64,000 bases of DNA from Mytilus galloprovincialis (lineage: Eukaryota > Mollusca > Bivalvia > Mytilida > Mytilidae). Below are positions 12,801 to 23,058 of the stretch, in pieces. The translations under genes and the position numbers were made by a program. The notes under the pieces were generated by a model. That model had not been told where the DNA came from, made no database searches, and saw only the letters and a program-made list of their open reading frames with translations. Numbering within the stretch: the first letter of the stretch is position 1; the number at the start of each line of letters is the position of its first letter. Where the stretch lies: positions 56,638,439 to 56,702,438 of the forward strand of contig NC_134847.1 in assembly GCF_965363235.1 (NCBI RefSeq), written 5' to 3'.

Positions 12801-15800
12801 ATACCAGAACAAGTAAAGGAGACAAATATTATAATCATGCATCATTATACATTTTGAACTCAAATGAATGTCAACTTGAGTGGGTTTTTGTTTGTCATGT
12901 TACATGACTGCCTGATTCTTAGGCAAATTAGGCCCTAAATCTTCTTCATACAAAATGTCAGTATTTGCTATGACCAGGGTTCTCACTCTTCAGATCAAAT
13001 GCAAAAGTCAAGAGTTTGTGTTTGAAAAGAGCAATGTTTTTATCTTACAAGTCAACATCTTTAAATAATTCCAGAATTTGAAAACTTCCTATATCAAGAG
13101 GGACCAAAGATACCAAAGGGACAGTCAAACTCATAAATCTAAAACAAACTGACAACGCCATGGCTAAAAATGAAAAAGACAAACAGAAAAACAATAGTAC
13201 ACATGACACAACATAGAAAACTAAAAAATAAACAACACGAACCCCACCAAAAACTAGGGGTGATCTCAGGTGCTCCGGAAGGGTAAGCAGATCCTGCTCC
13301 ACATGTGGCACCTGTCGTGTTGCTTATGTGATTACAAATCCGGTAAATAGTCTAATTCGGTATGTCACATTTATGAAAGGGAAGGGGATTGTAGTTACGA
13401 CATAAGGAACATATCCGATATCATTTGTGAAACGGTTATTCCATAACGGTCAACCAACTCGTGATGGCATCCGTAAAATTTACGAAGGGATGATTTCAAC
13501 TTCACCATTTGGAACTCTTGGTTTAATAGCTTCCTTGTGAGCAGTATCAATAAAATCATGATAGGAAATGCAAGCCCGGGAATATCGTATCCATTGGGAG
13601 ATATATACCCCGTATGCAGGTGCTGCTGGAATGTTGCTACTTAGAAATGGAAAGTTCACAATTGGAAAGCTGAAATCATCTCTTTTGTTGTAAAGTTTTG
13701 TTTTCAACCGACCCTCATTGTCAATTTCTAGATGTAAGTCAAGATATGAAGCCGACTTAACTGTATCTGTAGTATCCTTTATCTCCAATTCGATGGGATA
13801 GATGTGTTCCACATAGTCACCAAATTTTGAATTGTTTAGTGAAAGAATGTCATCTATATAGCGAAAAGTAGAGTTAAAGGATATTGCTAACTTCTTATCT
13901 TTCTTCCTAAGAAGTTCCTGCATGAAGTCAGCCTCATAATAATAAAGAAACAAGTCGGCAAGTAGAGGGGCACAGTTTGTTCCCATTGGGATGCCGACAG
14001 TCTGTTGAAAAACACGTCCTCCGAACTTTACAAATATGTTGTCAATCAAGAAATCAAGCATCTTGATAATATCGGTTTCAGAGAATTTTTTGTTTGAATC
14101 AGAGTGATTCTTTACAAAGTATGATTTATCCCTCCCTAAGACAAGATACTTGTATCTACATTGGCCATTCTTTTTTATGAAGCAAAGTAATACCAACTCT
14201 TTCAATTTGTCTTTTAGTTTGGAATGTGGAATACTTGTGTAAAGAGTAGAAAAGTCAAATGTTTTAATACTGTTACAAGATGAAAGAGAGTTAGATTGTA
14301 TGTACTCTAAAAGATCTTTGGAATTTTTAAGTATCCACATCTGATTCACGCCACCTCTAGAATAGGCAGTTTCACAATAACTTTGAAGCCCGTCTTTGAT
14401 TGCTGATAAAATAGATGTTAATAATTTAGAAAGATATCAACATCTTCACTGAGAAATAACCCTTTCATGGTACATATATATCAATTATGATAGCAATGAT
14501 AAATATCAAGGTTTATAGTATTTATTTTAAGGATAAATCGAAAGACAAAAATAAGCCTTGAATTGGGTATCTTGTTTAGTCAAAATGCTAGATTTAAACA
14601 CAATTTATTTCTTGATTTATTTAAGAAATATTGTTTGCATAAACAGCTGCTTACAATAAAAAGATAATTAACGGATTTTTTGCTTGTCAATATCCTTTAT
14701 CAAGATGTAATTACATTTACAGCTTGGGCAACTAGATGTAAACTATAATTCACTAAAGAAACCCTAGATATATATAGCTATTTTTTAACATGATGTTGAT
14801 AAGTGACGGCTGTGGAAACGTATCTGACAGTATAGAATATGCTAACATACATGACATAGCGCTTGATACCAAATTTCAGGGAACTCTGATTTGGTGTATA
14901 TGAACAATGATATTTACAGGAATTTTAATGTCATTGCACTATATTAGACCCAAATAAGATTGGCACAGTAGTGCCTTTGTCTCCCCTCTTTTGCCCCTGC
15001 ACTATGCCTTTTGTTTTCTGATTGAAAATAAGCATTTTTCAGTGAAAAAAAATGTGTTTTCTTTTTGTTAAAGCCTTTTTCAACCCATAATACCATAAAA
15101 CCTATAAAAAAACCATCATAGCCTTCAGTTATGCCAATTATTTTAAAGTGTTCCTCTGCTCTTAAATTCTAGCTAGAACACAAAAGCTCAAAATTAAAGT
15201 GATTGATTTGAAATGTGTCAGACAGTAAACCATACTCACATTAAGCTTAGATTGATACTAAAAGAGATGGACTAGAAATACCCCCTTTCCATTGGAACAA
15301 GGGTGAAAAGATTAACTATATGAACAACAACTGTATCCAGGGAACTATTGATAATCTTATACATGCTGTATTAACATGATTAAAGATGCTTTAAAAAAAT
15401 AAAAGTTAAAAAAAAAAGAATAAGAAGGGCCTGATCTATTAAAAGTAGGAGGTTTTAAAAAACTTCTGCAACGCAACAGGGACCATGAAACCTAAATCCA
15501 CTACACCTCTGTTTATTGCAAACACCAATAGTGTCCATGCTAAGGAACATCAGGTTTTAAATCTAAAGGTGCAAATTCCACTTAAATTTGTTCGACTTGT
15601 ATTTCACAAATCCATTATCATAATTACTGCAAAATTCTTTAAAAACAAATCATTATCATAATTACTGCAACATTCTTTAAAAACAATCTGTTAAAGTGAA
15701 CCATCTGACAAATTACGAAAACTTTAAAGTGTCATTAAAAAGACATTATTATAAATATAGAAACAATCATATCTAACTAAGTACAGCCTACTACAGGCAA

Positions 15801-18800
15801 TCTTTTATTGTGATTGTTTTTATATCCAAGTAGAACAATTATTGTTACTTGTAACTTAGTGATATAAATCTGTTGTAAACTTATTTGAAGACGAAAGTTA
15901 ACAATTATAAAACTTTATGATGGTAGAATATTTGTTAATATGACTAAATAACCTTGCACTAGCAAAATTAACGGCCTTAATTATTATTATTTTTTTTTTT
16001 TTAGCTGAGCAGTTTAAATTTAACTTAAACAAGCATGTGTCCATAGTACACGGATGCCCCACTCCCATTATCATTTTCTATGTTCAGTGGACCGTGAAAT
16101 AGGGATGAAAAATACAATTTTGCAATTAAATTAGAAAGATCATATCATAGGGAACGTGTGTACTAAGTTTGAAGTTGATTGGACTTCAACTTCATCAAAA
16201 ACTACCATGACCAAAAACTTTAACCTGAAACTCCAACTTTCATTTTCTATGTTCAGTGGACCATGAAATTGGGGTCAAAAGTGTAATTGGGCTTTAAAAT
16301 TAGAAAGATCATATCATAAGCAACAATTGTACTAAGTTTCAATTTGATTGGACTTCAACTTCATCAAAAACTACCTTGACCAAAAACTTTAACCTGAAGT
16401 CGGACGAACGAACGGACGGATGGACGAACGAACGAACGGAGCCACAGACCAGAAAACATAATGCCCCGCTACTATCGTAGGTGGGGCATAAAAACTATTT
16501 CAGGTGGTTTGTGAATGGGTAAAAATCACAGAGTATTCATGCATAGTAAAACTTGTTACTTTGTAGGATTCATTAGCAAAAGGAGTTCAATGATTAAAAG
16601 TTCAATTTTAAAAATTTCACAATCTCAATTAAAAAATTGCCTATAATAATAAATAAATATATTTATCAAAGTGGCTGGTCACTTTGGTCATGTTGACATG
16701 TATTAACTATAAATATAGATTTGCTTTAATTTTTGAAAGGACTTTCAATAGTTAAAGTTTATCTTTCATCTGTATTATACATTTTAAAAACATTTCAAAC
16801 TTTTTTCATTTCAGGATACAACTAAGTGCACTGAAGCATGAACCAAGTAATAAATACTGCTAAAGGATTTAGACTGTGACCTACATTTTGTATGTTAGCG
16901 GTTAATCTGATTACCAATAATTCAATATTTAAAAGTATAGAAACTTTTCATAAATTGAATAATATCAACATGAATGTAAAGTAAACATTAATTTCATTTC
17001 AAAATTACTGAACTGAATAATATAATTTTTTTATTGAATATTTGTAATATTTATATTTCATAAGTTGTATTGATTCCGAATTCCATAAAAGAATATCATT
17101 GATCTTCAAAATTGAAATGCTAATTTCATTAATTTTCCATATTTAATTTTGACAAATTTTTCTGTTATCATGGTTATTTTCCATATATCAATTATCGGCC
17201 TTTCTCTTGTATAATAATTTCACCATTGTGCCTGGGCAGAAAGATAGTGCATTAAATATAAAACTACTAAAAGTAAATGTACCCTTGGGTTTTTTTCAGA
17301 AATCAAATATTCATTAACTACTCTTACAATCAGACAAATAGACAAAGGCTAACAATTTCATGTAACCTGACTAGTATTCTAGAGAGTCTACTTCAAGGTT
17401 ATGTTCTGATCTAAAACTTTTTTCAGTTTGCGCATATTTTGAATAAATAGAACACACTGACAGGATCATCAAGCAAAAGATAATTTCTGTGTATTTAGAT
17501 GTTTTTAAAATGGAATTCTTGTCCTTTTACCGATAAAAAAAATCAAGCACTTGGGGAAAAATATCAAGAAAATTTTATAAATTCTTTAATATTGAAGTGA
17601 TTACAATTTTATTTATTAGATTACTTGTTTCAGTGATTTTTAAAATCTGAAAAAAAATAACAAAAAATATTTAGTGAGTGAGGTCAATATCTATGGACAA
17701 TGATAGATAGGTGTGTAAAAATTGTAAATGGGAATCAAGATACTTTGCTTTCATCCTAGCTTATAAAAGAAAGAAACAAGAATGTGTCCAAAGTACACGA
17801 ATGCCCCACTCGCACTATCATTTTCCATGTTCAATGGACCGTGAAATTGGATAAAAAATATAATTAGGCATTAAAATTAGAAAGATAATATCATAGGGAA
17901 CATGTGTACTAAGTTTCAAGTTGATTGGACTTCAACTTCATCAAAAACTACCTTGACCAAAAACTTTAACCTGAAACATGCACTTTCATTTTCTATGTTC
18001 AGTGGACTGTGAAATTGGGGTCAAAAGTTTAATTTGGTTTTAAAATTAGAAAGATCATATCATAAGGAACATGTGTATTAAGTTTCAAGTTGATTGGACT
18101 TCAACTTCATCAAAAACTACCTTGACCAAAAACTTTAACCTGAAGCGGGACAGACGGACGAACTAACAGATGGACGAACGAACAGACGGACAGACGAACG
18201 AATGCACAGACTAGAAAACATAATGCCCCTCTACTATCGTAGGTGGGGCATAAAAACGCCAGATATGCATGTATACCTTAAAACATATGCATCCATGTCA
18301 TCACTGGAACTTTTGCTGATGATCTCACATCTCACTATCCTCAGAAGATGTTCCCAGTCTAACCTATAAAAAACAGGAATTTATATTTATTAATAATTGG
18401 ATGATGGCTTATTCAGATTTAGATTTCAATATATCTCTTAAAGACTATCTATATATAAAAAAAATACATGAGGATAGAAAATCATTATGAATCATGCTTG
18501 ATAATGATAAAAATAAGTAAAAAATTTTGAAACAGATTAATAATAAGTAATTGAATGTGGTTGTGTACTTTTTATATTTATATTTTCATGAATATATATA
18601 AATATGGTTCTCTAATTCTTCGTCAATTTATCCCTTTTTGCACCCATTGTATAAAAAAATTTAATCAACGTGTGTTTCATTTGATCTCAGTTCTTCATTG
18701 GTTAAAATCCGATTATGACGTCGAATTTTCCTGTTTTCCTCTGAATTTTCAGTGGCGTAGCTAGGCTATTTTTAAGTGTACGCCCTAACCTCGGGGAGGG

Positions 18801-20588
18801 GTTTGAGGGCCCCAATCGAATCCAGGTTATAACATCTACTCGTAGTGGGTTCGAGGGGGAGGCTCTTTTCGGACATTACAAACTAATCAATAGCAAGTTC
18901 ATCTTATTTAATCTTTTATGTTTAATCTATACATTGTTTTGATTTGGAATCTAATGGTCATTGGTGTTAGAGAAAATATCCAAATTAGTTACTTTAAAAT
19001 ATGTTTTAAAGGAATCGTTGGTCAAAGAGGTAACTCGAACAAAACCCCTTTTTGTACAAATGTCGTTAATGGATATGAATTGATTAATTTGCACAGATGT
19101 TAATGTGCATTATGAAAATTCGTAAAGGGTTCCGTGGAACCATGTTTCTCGCCTGGGATTACCTGGGAAAGTCAATGTCATCACTTTTATTCGCAATTAC
19201 AAGCTATTGAAAAAAGATTAACAAGCTTTTAAACCAGATCTTTTTGATTCATTGATATTATTTTTTTTATTCAAAATTCAAGTGTACAATGTACGTCCGG
19301 GCGTTTTAACATTAACGTGGCTACGTGCCTGATTTCCTATTGTGACGGCATGAAAAGAGGCGACCATGTCTGATGACGTCACATAGAAAGAACACATCTT
19401 TTTGCAGATCAGTCGCAAAGAAGAAATAATTTTGCCTGCGTATTGTTTGAAAATCATTAGAGAAACAGATTCCACCACCAAATCTTGTGTAATACGAACA
19501 CAATGGAAAAGTGATTGTTGTATGTGTCAAAAGTTCAAGCGGCCGGGATTAGCGATAAGGTGTATTATGAGGATTTGGTTTGCGGGATAAATCGTGTAAT
19601 TTATTATTATAGTTTTCAAACCACTTGCTCAACATTGAAAAGGAAAGGACTATGCCCCTAAACGCACGAATGATGTTCACTAATACCAGAGTTTTTGAAG
19701 GAAATGTATCAAACTCGAAAGTTGTTAGCCTGAGGTCCTGGCTAATCTTGTCAGTATAGCCAGGCGTGTATCAATGTCCTGTCTGTTAATGGTTGGCTAC
19801 TAATTTTGTCGCGCAATGTTTGTTTTATATCTGTATCCAATCAATTTTAGTTTAACATCAATTAGCAAAAATTAGACTGTATTTATTTTTCTTTATGAAT
19901 TGATGTACAGTGTTATCATATCTTATTATTAGTATGATGATAATTAGTAAGCAGAAAAGGGTTAACTCTTATCAGCAGTAACCTGGTGAGAAAGTTAAAA
20001 GTTTTCACATGACCAAGGTGTGAATTGGATTTCACTTTTACGACCTAATTTACACATCAAAATTTATGCAAATATTTATTCAGCCTCACTTAAGATTCAG
20101 AGTCAACTGGCACTGAATCAAACACATGGTATTTGTTCCCCACCTGGCCCTTGCGACGAAAAGTTAGAATTGGCTGGGATGCCAGGCTAGAAAGTTGTCT
20201 ATTTCAGTATTTGCCCAGCCTGACCCCAGGTCAACTCGACCAAATGATAGGCAAATCTTGACAAAAAATTACACAGAAACTAAAATTTGAAAAATAGATG
20301 GCAAACATTGCAACCCTGGTAGAACTACTTTTATCATTTCAGATTTTGCAATTATTTCACGATCAGCTGATACAATGATAGTGGTGATAGTGTCGAGCAT
20401 GTTTTCATTTACGTGTACTTTTATTCATACAGATGTCACTCTTCACTTCTAGTACTACCATAAATGAATAATTACCTTCCTATATTTCTAAGATCAAAAC
20501 TGTCATCTCCTTTAGTTGATTCAAACCATACTTCAAGCAATTTTTCGGTTCCCTCAAAGAAATGTGGATCCGACTGCACACCGGCCAT
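706..20588 (-). CDS. AMD1: S-adenosylmethionine decarboxylase proenzyme (AMD1), 12 coding exons
   Basis: AMD1 makes decarboxylated AdoMet, the aminopropyl donor for spermidine and spermine, in the cytosol. Coding exons in transcript order: 20588-20476, 18363-18277, 12034-11908, 11488-11414, 10971-10944, 10021-9979, 6908-6851, 5284-5204, 4521-4429, 2876-2802, 1571-1491, 828-706. All phases join to a 327-residue protein (human about 334). Seen: [13 protein letters not shown] at 10-22; the ESSMF self-cleavage site with Glu68-Ser69 (Ser69 would become the pyruvoyl group); Cys83 in LKTCG; PDQTIE at 172-177 (putrescine-site Asp173 and Glu177); CGYSMNG with Ser228; HITPEP with His242 and Glu246; YVSFE with Glu255. 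All introns are GT-AG except intron 7, which is AT-AC. The start has G at -3 and +4 and an in-frame TAA at 20624-20622. Active-site roles come from the human enzyme; residue positions are read here. Confidence 0.95.
1491..1571 (-). CDS. AMD1: AMD1 coding exon 11
   Basis: Residues 261-287, [20 protein letters not shown] then MTVFSNK; matches human [20 protein letters not shown]. Acceptor TTGCAG, donor GTGAGT. Confidence 0.93.
1767..1980. mobile_element. MITE-like repeat, TACTGTGGAT ends, copy 1
   Basis: 214 bp with inverted ends (TACTGTGGATGCATT / AATGAATCCACTG). Two related copies lie at 4970-5165 and 26331-26542, sharing internal text such as GATTTCG and GAAAATTGGTATCC. No coding capacity. 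Confidence 0.75.
2187..2756. mobile_element. TTAA-flanked inverted-end element, family I copy 1
   Basis: About 570 bp with ends AAGTCATAAGAAACC / GGTTTCATATGACTT at TTAA sites. The whole length matches the copy at 50617-51201, including the shared GACATATTTTCCGTATGCA stretch. Non-coding. Confidence 0.8.
2802..2876 (-). CDS. AMD1: AMD1 coding exon 10
   Basis: Residues 236-260, [20 protein letters not shown] then SNVPQ, with His242, Glu246 and Glu255. Nearly identical to human [16 protein letters not shown]. Donor GTAAGT. Confidence 0.95.
2918..3377 (+). mobile_element. Family A modular repeat, copy 1
   Basis: Starts ACAAGAATGTGTCC and has two diverged 169-bp units (the GGACTTCAACTTCATC motif recurs 169 bases apart), then a GGACGAACG-rich stretch and a 3' hairpin ATGCCCC...GGGGCAT. 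An ATGCCCC also sits near the 5' end. The layout resembles non-autonomous Helentron or bivalve pearl elements (inference). Confidence 0.75.
3581..4158. mobile_element. Family J inverted-end element, copy 1
   Basis: Ends AAAGGAGTAGGTTCAGTAGG / reverse of CCGGACCTACTCCTTT, each followed inward by a GGGGC-type block. 578 bp. A diverged inverted repeat (3822-3848 with 3910-3945) lies in the middle. Copy 2 is at 34515-35098. Confidence 0.75.
4184..4275 (+). repeat. Fragment of dispersed 'GCCAATGAGACAACT' repeat
   Basis: Contains GGTATGATTGCCAATAAGAC and TTTCAATAATGAGCCAAACC, matching other copies in the window (51840-52022 reversed, 58152-58256). Known to me as a common mussel retroelement tail; class not determined. 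Confidence 0.5.
4429..4521 (-). CDS. AMD1: AMD1 coding exon 9
   Basis: Residues 205-235, [20 protein letters not shown] then [11 protein letters not shown], including Ser228. Acceptor TTTTAG, donor GTAAGT. Confidence 0.95.
4690..4966. repeat. 27-bp minisatellite, about 10 units
   Basis: Unit TTTTATCCCTATTCAATTAA plus AATTTAC, repeated head to tail, with variants (CCTATTC / CCTTTTC) alternating near the 3' half. It lies in AMD1 intron 8. Because 27 is a multiple of three, frames stay open; this is not evidence of a protein. Confidence 0.95.
4970..5165. mobile_element. MITE-like repeat, TACTGTGGAT ends, copy 2
   Basis: Inverted ends ACTGTGGATTC / GAATCCACA. The left end touches the last unit of the 27-bp minisatellite. 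Confidence 0.75.
5204..5284 (-). CDS. AMD1: AMD1 coding exon 8, starts after an AC acceptor
   Basis: 27 codons, [20 protein letters not shown] then DGAEATQ, aligning with human [20 protein letters not shown]. The exon follows an AC dinucleotide nine bases after a CTCCTTAAC branch-point-like motif. Donor GTAGTT. Confidence 0.92.
5285..6850 (-). other. AMD1: AMD1 intron 7, U12-type AT-AC intron
   Basis: The intron begins ATATCCTTA and ends TCTCCTTAACCTATGAAC. Both match minor-spliceosome consensus signals (5' ATATCCTT; branch TTCCTTAAC), with about nine bases between the branch adenosine and the AC terminus. Phase 0 on both sides, and joined exons restore the conserved DQT-x-E-x-LM stretch. 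Most of the intron is occupied by an inverted-repeat element at 5670-6769. Confidence 0.9.
5670..6769. mobile_element. 1.1-kb inverted-end element (family K) in the U12 intron
   Basis: Ends CATATGTGACCAGCCGCGAC and its diverged inverse pair over about 45 bases, including CAGGCTTATGGAGGTAGAA. The interior holds a direct duplication (6041-6262 and 6297-6516, offset 256). No ORF of note, so non-autonomous. Confidence 0.75.
6851..6908 (-). CDS. AMD1: AMD1 coding exon 7, ends at a U12-type donor
   Basis: Residues 158-177, ending PDQTIE with the predicted putrescine-site Asp173 and Glu177. No GT donor fits nearby. The exon is followed directly by ATATCCTTA, the AT-AC class U12 5' splice signal. 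Confidence 0.92.
7970..8620. repeat. Degenerate tandem repeat of roughly 180 bp units
   Basis: Recurring text such as CCATGGAAAT, AACTTT(A/G)ACATGTA and TATCAATGACCTACTA / TGTCATTGACTTATT suggests two or three diverged units of a dispersed repeat. Boundaries are uncertain. Confidence 0.4.
9979..10021 (-). CDS. AMD1: AMD1 coding exon 6
   Basis: 43 bp: completes Asn144, then [13 protein letters not shown], then two bases of Trp158. Matches human NGAAYCMGRMNSDCW. Donor GTGAGT. Confidence 0.92.
10294..10502. mobile_element. TTAA-flanked MITE, family H
   Basis: 209 bp. Ends TTAAGGAGGTAGACCTAGG / CCAAGGTCTACCCCCTTAA are inverted, and subterminal GGGAAATAACTCTT / AGAGTTATCTCCC also pair. Confidence 0.78.
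10724..10916. mobile_element. MITE-like repeat, TACTGTAAATTCAG ends, copy 1
   Basis: Left end TACTGTAAATTCAGAAAT pairs with the right end ATTTTTGAATTTCTGGTA. A second copy with cleaner ends is at 32369-32546. Confidence 0.5.
10944..10971 (-). CDS. AMD1: AMD1 coding exon 5 (28-bp microexon)
   Basis: Nine codons (VHHLDQLFK) plus one base. Acceptor TTTTAG, donor GTAAGT. It is required to keep frame between exons 4 and 6 and corresponds to human EIEFLNAIF. Confidence 0.85.
11414..11488 (-). CDS. AMD1: AMD1 coding exon 4
   Basis: Residues 110-134, [20 protein letters not shown] then TFEDE; matches human FFYSRKNFMKP. 75 bp, phase 0 at both ends. Donor GTAATT. Confidence 0.93.
11908..12034 (-). 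CDS. AMD1: AMD1 coding exon 3 (cleavage-site exon)
   Basis: Residues 67-109. The split codon makes Ser67, followed by ESSMF, which carries the Glu68/Ser69 autocleavage bond, and by LKTCG with Cys83. Acceptor TTGCAG, donor GTAGGT. Confidence 0.95.
13060..14436 (-). pseudogene. Penelope-like reverse transcriptase, 5'-truncated and frameshifted
   Basis: The minus-strand frame runs about 310 codons from 14436 to 13480. It has [35 protein letters not shown] and [12 protein letters not shown], the RT core typical of Penelope-like elements (the YIDD box is the catalytic motif). The preceding [19 protein letters not shown] continues the family upstream until a TGA at 14439-14437. Near 13545 the frame is lost by a small deletion: the family's C-terminal block ([20 protein letters not shown], then a SQMISDMF stretch) is still readable in another frame to about 13405. 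No GIY-YIG domain is visible. The sequence down to about 13060 looks like the element's 3' untranslated part. Inserted in AMD1 intron 2. Confidence 0.85.
15611..15690. repeat. Two-copy tandem repeat, about 40 bp
   Basis: CATTATCATAATTACTGCAA followed by (A/C)ATTCTTTAAAAACAA occurs twice in a row. Confidence 0.8.
16029..16491 (+). mobile_element. Family A modular repeat, copy 2
   Basis: Same layout as the other copies: ACAAGCATGTGTCC start, two core units, an ACGG/ACGA microsatellite and a terminal ATGCCCC...GGGGCAT hairpin. Confidence 0.78.
17776..18252 (+). mobile_element. Family A modular repeat, copy 3
   Basis: ACAAGAATGTGTCC start, two 169-bp units, ACGG-type microsatellite and terminal hairpin. 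It ends about 25 bases from the donor side of AMD1 exon 2. Confidence 0.8.
18277..18363 (-). CDS. AMD1: AMD1 coding exon 2
   Basis: Residues 38-66, [20 protein letters not shown] then DDMDAYVL. Acceptor TTATAG, donor GTATAC. Aligns with the human stretch preceding the cleavage site. Confidence 0.93.
18770..18875. repeat. Fragment with a CAGTGGCGTAGCTAGG end
   Basis: CAGTGGCGTAGCTAGG followed by GC-rich text (CCTCGGGGAGGGGTTTGAGG) is unlike the AT-rich surroundings. It resembles hAT-like non-autonomous element ends, but the second end was not found. Confidence 0.4.
19490..19590. repeat. Partial copy of the AGCGATAAGGTGTATTATGA repeat
   Basis: Shares ACAATGGAAAAGTGATTGTT, AGTTCAAGCGG and TAGCGATAAGGTGTATTATG in order with 52515-52606. 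The other terminus is missing. Confidence 0.6.
20476..20588 (-). CDS. AMD1: AMD1 coding exon 1
   Basis: Encodes residues 1-37 plus two bases of codon 38, starting [16 protein letters not shown]. Donor is GTAATT. The ATG has G at -3 and +4, and an in-frame stop lies 12 codons upstream. Confidence 0.95.
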
Positions 20589-20652
20589 TTCGAATTCGGT
20601 GAAGGTCAAGAAATGGACTAATTATAAGATAACCAAGAAATATAGAAAACAT
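20554..20652 (-). promoter_or_regulatory. Possible overlapping upstream ORF at the AMD1 start
   Basis: An upstream ATG 64 bases 5' of the AMD1 ATG opens a 32-codon frame that ends inside AMD1 exon 1 in another frame. It matters only if transcription starts upstream of it, which cannot be seen here. It does not resemble the MAGDIS uORF of mammalian AMD1. Confidence 0.3.
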
Positions 20653-20847
20653 CCGAAACAATCCGAATAATTTTACTAATCACCGAAGAATAATACACAC
20701 CACAACGTACTAGTTATTTTTTTCAAATTGAAATTTAATGAGATGTGGGAAATATTATAAACGGGTCAATTGACAATTTTGGTCATGTTGACTTATTTGT
20801 AGATCTTGCCATGCTGTTTACAGTTTACTTCTACTGTATCTATAATA

Positions 20848-21245
20848 ATATTCAAGATAATAACCAAAAATTGCAAAATTTCCTTAAAAGTACCAATTCA
20901 TTGACAGCAACCCAACAATAGGTTGTATAATTTTGTATGGAAATTTTAGAGCAGATACATTTCCACCTGATAAACATTTTTTTCCAGTCAGATTTGCTCT
21001 AACTGCTTTGGTTTCAGAGATATAAGCCAAAATCTATATTTTACCCCTATGTTCTATTTTTAGCAATGATGGCCATCTTGGTTGGTTGGCCAGGTCATTG
21101 AACACTTTTTTAAAACTAGATACCCTAATGATGATTAATGTTTGGTTAAATTTGGCCCAGTATTTTCAGAGGAAAAGATTTTTGTAAAAGTTAACAACAA
21201 CAGGCGACAATGACAGACACAAAGTGATAAGAAAAGCTAATAAAA
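20848..21245 (+). repeat. Fragment related to 44515-44895
   Basis: Shares TTGGTTTCAGAGATATAAGC, ATTTTACCCCTATGTTCTAT, GGCCATCTTGGTTGGTTGGC and GATTTTTGTAAAAGTTAACA in order with 44515-44895. The 3' hairpin is not preserved. Confidence 0.7.
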
Positions 21246-22682
21246 AGGCAGAACAGAGATAACAACTTAAAAAAAATGCAGGACAAAAATTTGAGGACTT
21301 AAAGGGCACTGTCTGACTGACGATAACCCCCTGATCCTTTTTCTTTTTCCAAAAATGGCTAATTCATATTGACAGGAATACAAGAAAGACTGAGACAGGT
21401 TGCATAAATAAATGGCTGATATTATATGTACTATTAAGGTTAATAAAAAGAGTGTGTGGATCTTGTTTGCTTGTTATTCTAAATTTAAACACTCATTTGC
21501 AGTTTAATATTTCTCTACAATTGCATATCAAAACCACATGAAAACAACAATTTTAAGACAATCATTTCTTTTTATTTTATAAGATATGATAAAACCAATG
21601 TATTACAGTCATCACTTTTAGTTTGCAATATTAACTCTTTAATATTTTAGGTATAAATACAGCACCCTCTTTTGTTAAATTAATCCTTTCCTCCATTGAT
21701 ATTTTATTTGTACATGCTTGATTCGCATAGGATTTTTTCAATAAAAAGAAATCATCAGGTTTAAAGTATCAATGCATTGCAAAAAGGAATATTTCATCAA
21801 TGAAATTCCAGTCAGATGTTCTCTTGAATATCCTTTTTATATTAATAGATACAAATTTTATTAGGTCTGATACAGATTTTTCGCAGTTCAGACGTTTCAA
21901 CTGAGGCACTACACAGGCGTCAAAAGGCGTCATTATGGAGTAAAGGGGGTGGCGTCAAAAAGCATCATTATGGAGGAAAGGGTTAAGTGTAGCAGTTGAT
22001 AGTGAGAGGAATATAATGAAATTCACTTTTTGAACTACAATGATGAGAAAACTCATACTATTTAGTTACTGTGCTTAGGTTATCAAGTTTAAACAGAGAG
22101 TTAATGGCAAAATATAATATTCCATCCTTCTGCATAAACACTGACAATGACCTAGTCAATTAAAATCAACCATATACATCCAACTACTCTTTATAAATAT
22201 ACTAAAGGCTCAAAGGTGTCTCAATCACAAATTTTCGTAGGCTGTGTATTTGGGACATTAATGTTGCTCAATTTATAGTAATATATGCTGCTGCTTGTAT
22301 GAAGGCCAATTTTTTTGGTCATTCTCTGGCATGGGATTTTTATTGCTTCTTGGAATTTTAAATAATCTATTTTTTTGTTTAAAAACTGTGGCACAGTGAC
22401 CTTCTAATATCATTGTCTCCACAAAATCTATGTTTAGCATATCATTCTATCAGTAAATTTATTATCATGAATATCTAATATTTCAATTCAATTCAATAAT
22501 TTATAGGAAAGAGCACAATAGAGGCATGATTTATTTACTGATATATATAGTAAACAGACTTTTTTTTTAGAACAACCAAAAACTTTTGTTTGCTTGTATG
22601 ATATATCATCTCAGTATAGTTATCTGTGTAACCACTTCATCATACTTTTTAAATTTGAGAAGTGACCTTTATGAAGATTCAA

Positions 22683-22992
22683 AACAAGAATGTGTCTCAA
22701 GTACACGGATGCCCCATCCACACTATCATTTACTATGTTCAGTGGACCGTGAAAATAGGATAAAATCTCTAATTTGGCATTAAAATTAGAAAGATCATAT
22801 CATAGGGAACATGTGTACCAAGTGTCAAGTTGATTGGACTTCAACTTCATCAAAAACTACCTTGACCCAAAAACTTTAACTGAAGCAGGACAGACAGACG
22901 AATGGATGGACGAACAGAAAAACCAACAGACGGATGCACAGACCAGTGAACATAATGCCCATAAATGGGGCATAATAATAAATGGGGCATAA
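22683..22992 (+). mobile_element. Family A modular repeat, copy 4 (single core unit)
   Basis: Starts ACAAGAATGTGTCTC but carries only one core unit before the microsatellite. The 3' hairpin is degraded, with a duplicated ATGGGGCATAA. Confidence 0.75.
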
Positions 22993-23058
22993 AAAGAATC
23001 TCAGTGGAAGATCAAGAACTTTTTTAAAATTCTTTGTGAAAACAGGGATGTCAATTGA

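Noticed and set aside
13045..13311. 88-codon hydrophobic minus-strand frame
   Set aside because: It lies in the 3' untranslated part of the Penelope-like copy; similar hydrophobic frames recur with this repeat and show no conserved domain.
20589..20850. A MAGDIS-type uORF upstream of AMD1
   Set aside because: The only ATG-GC start nearby (about 20812, minus) reads MARSTNKST, which does not match. The true 5' UTR is unknown.
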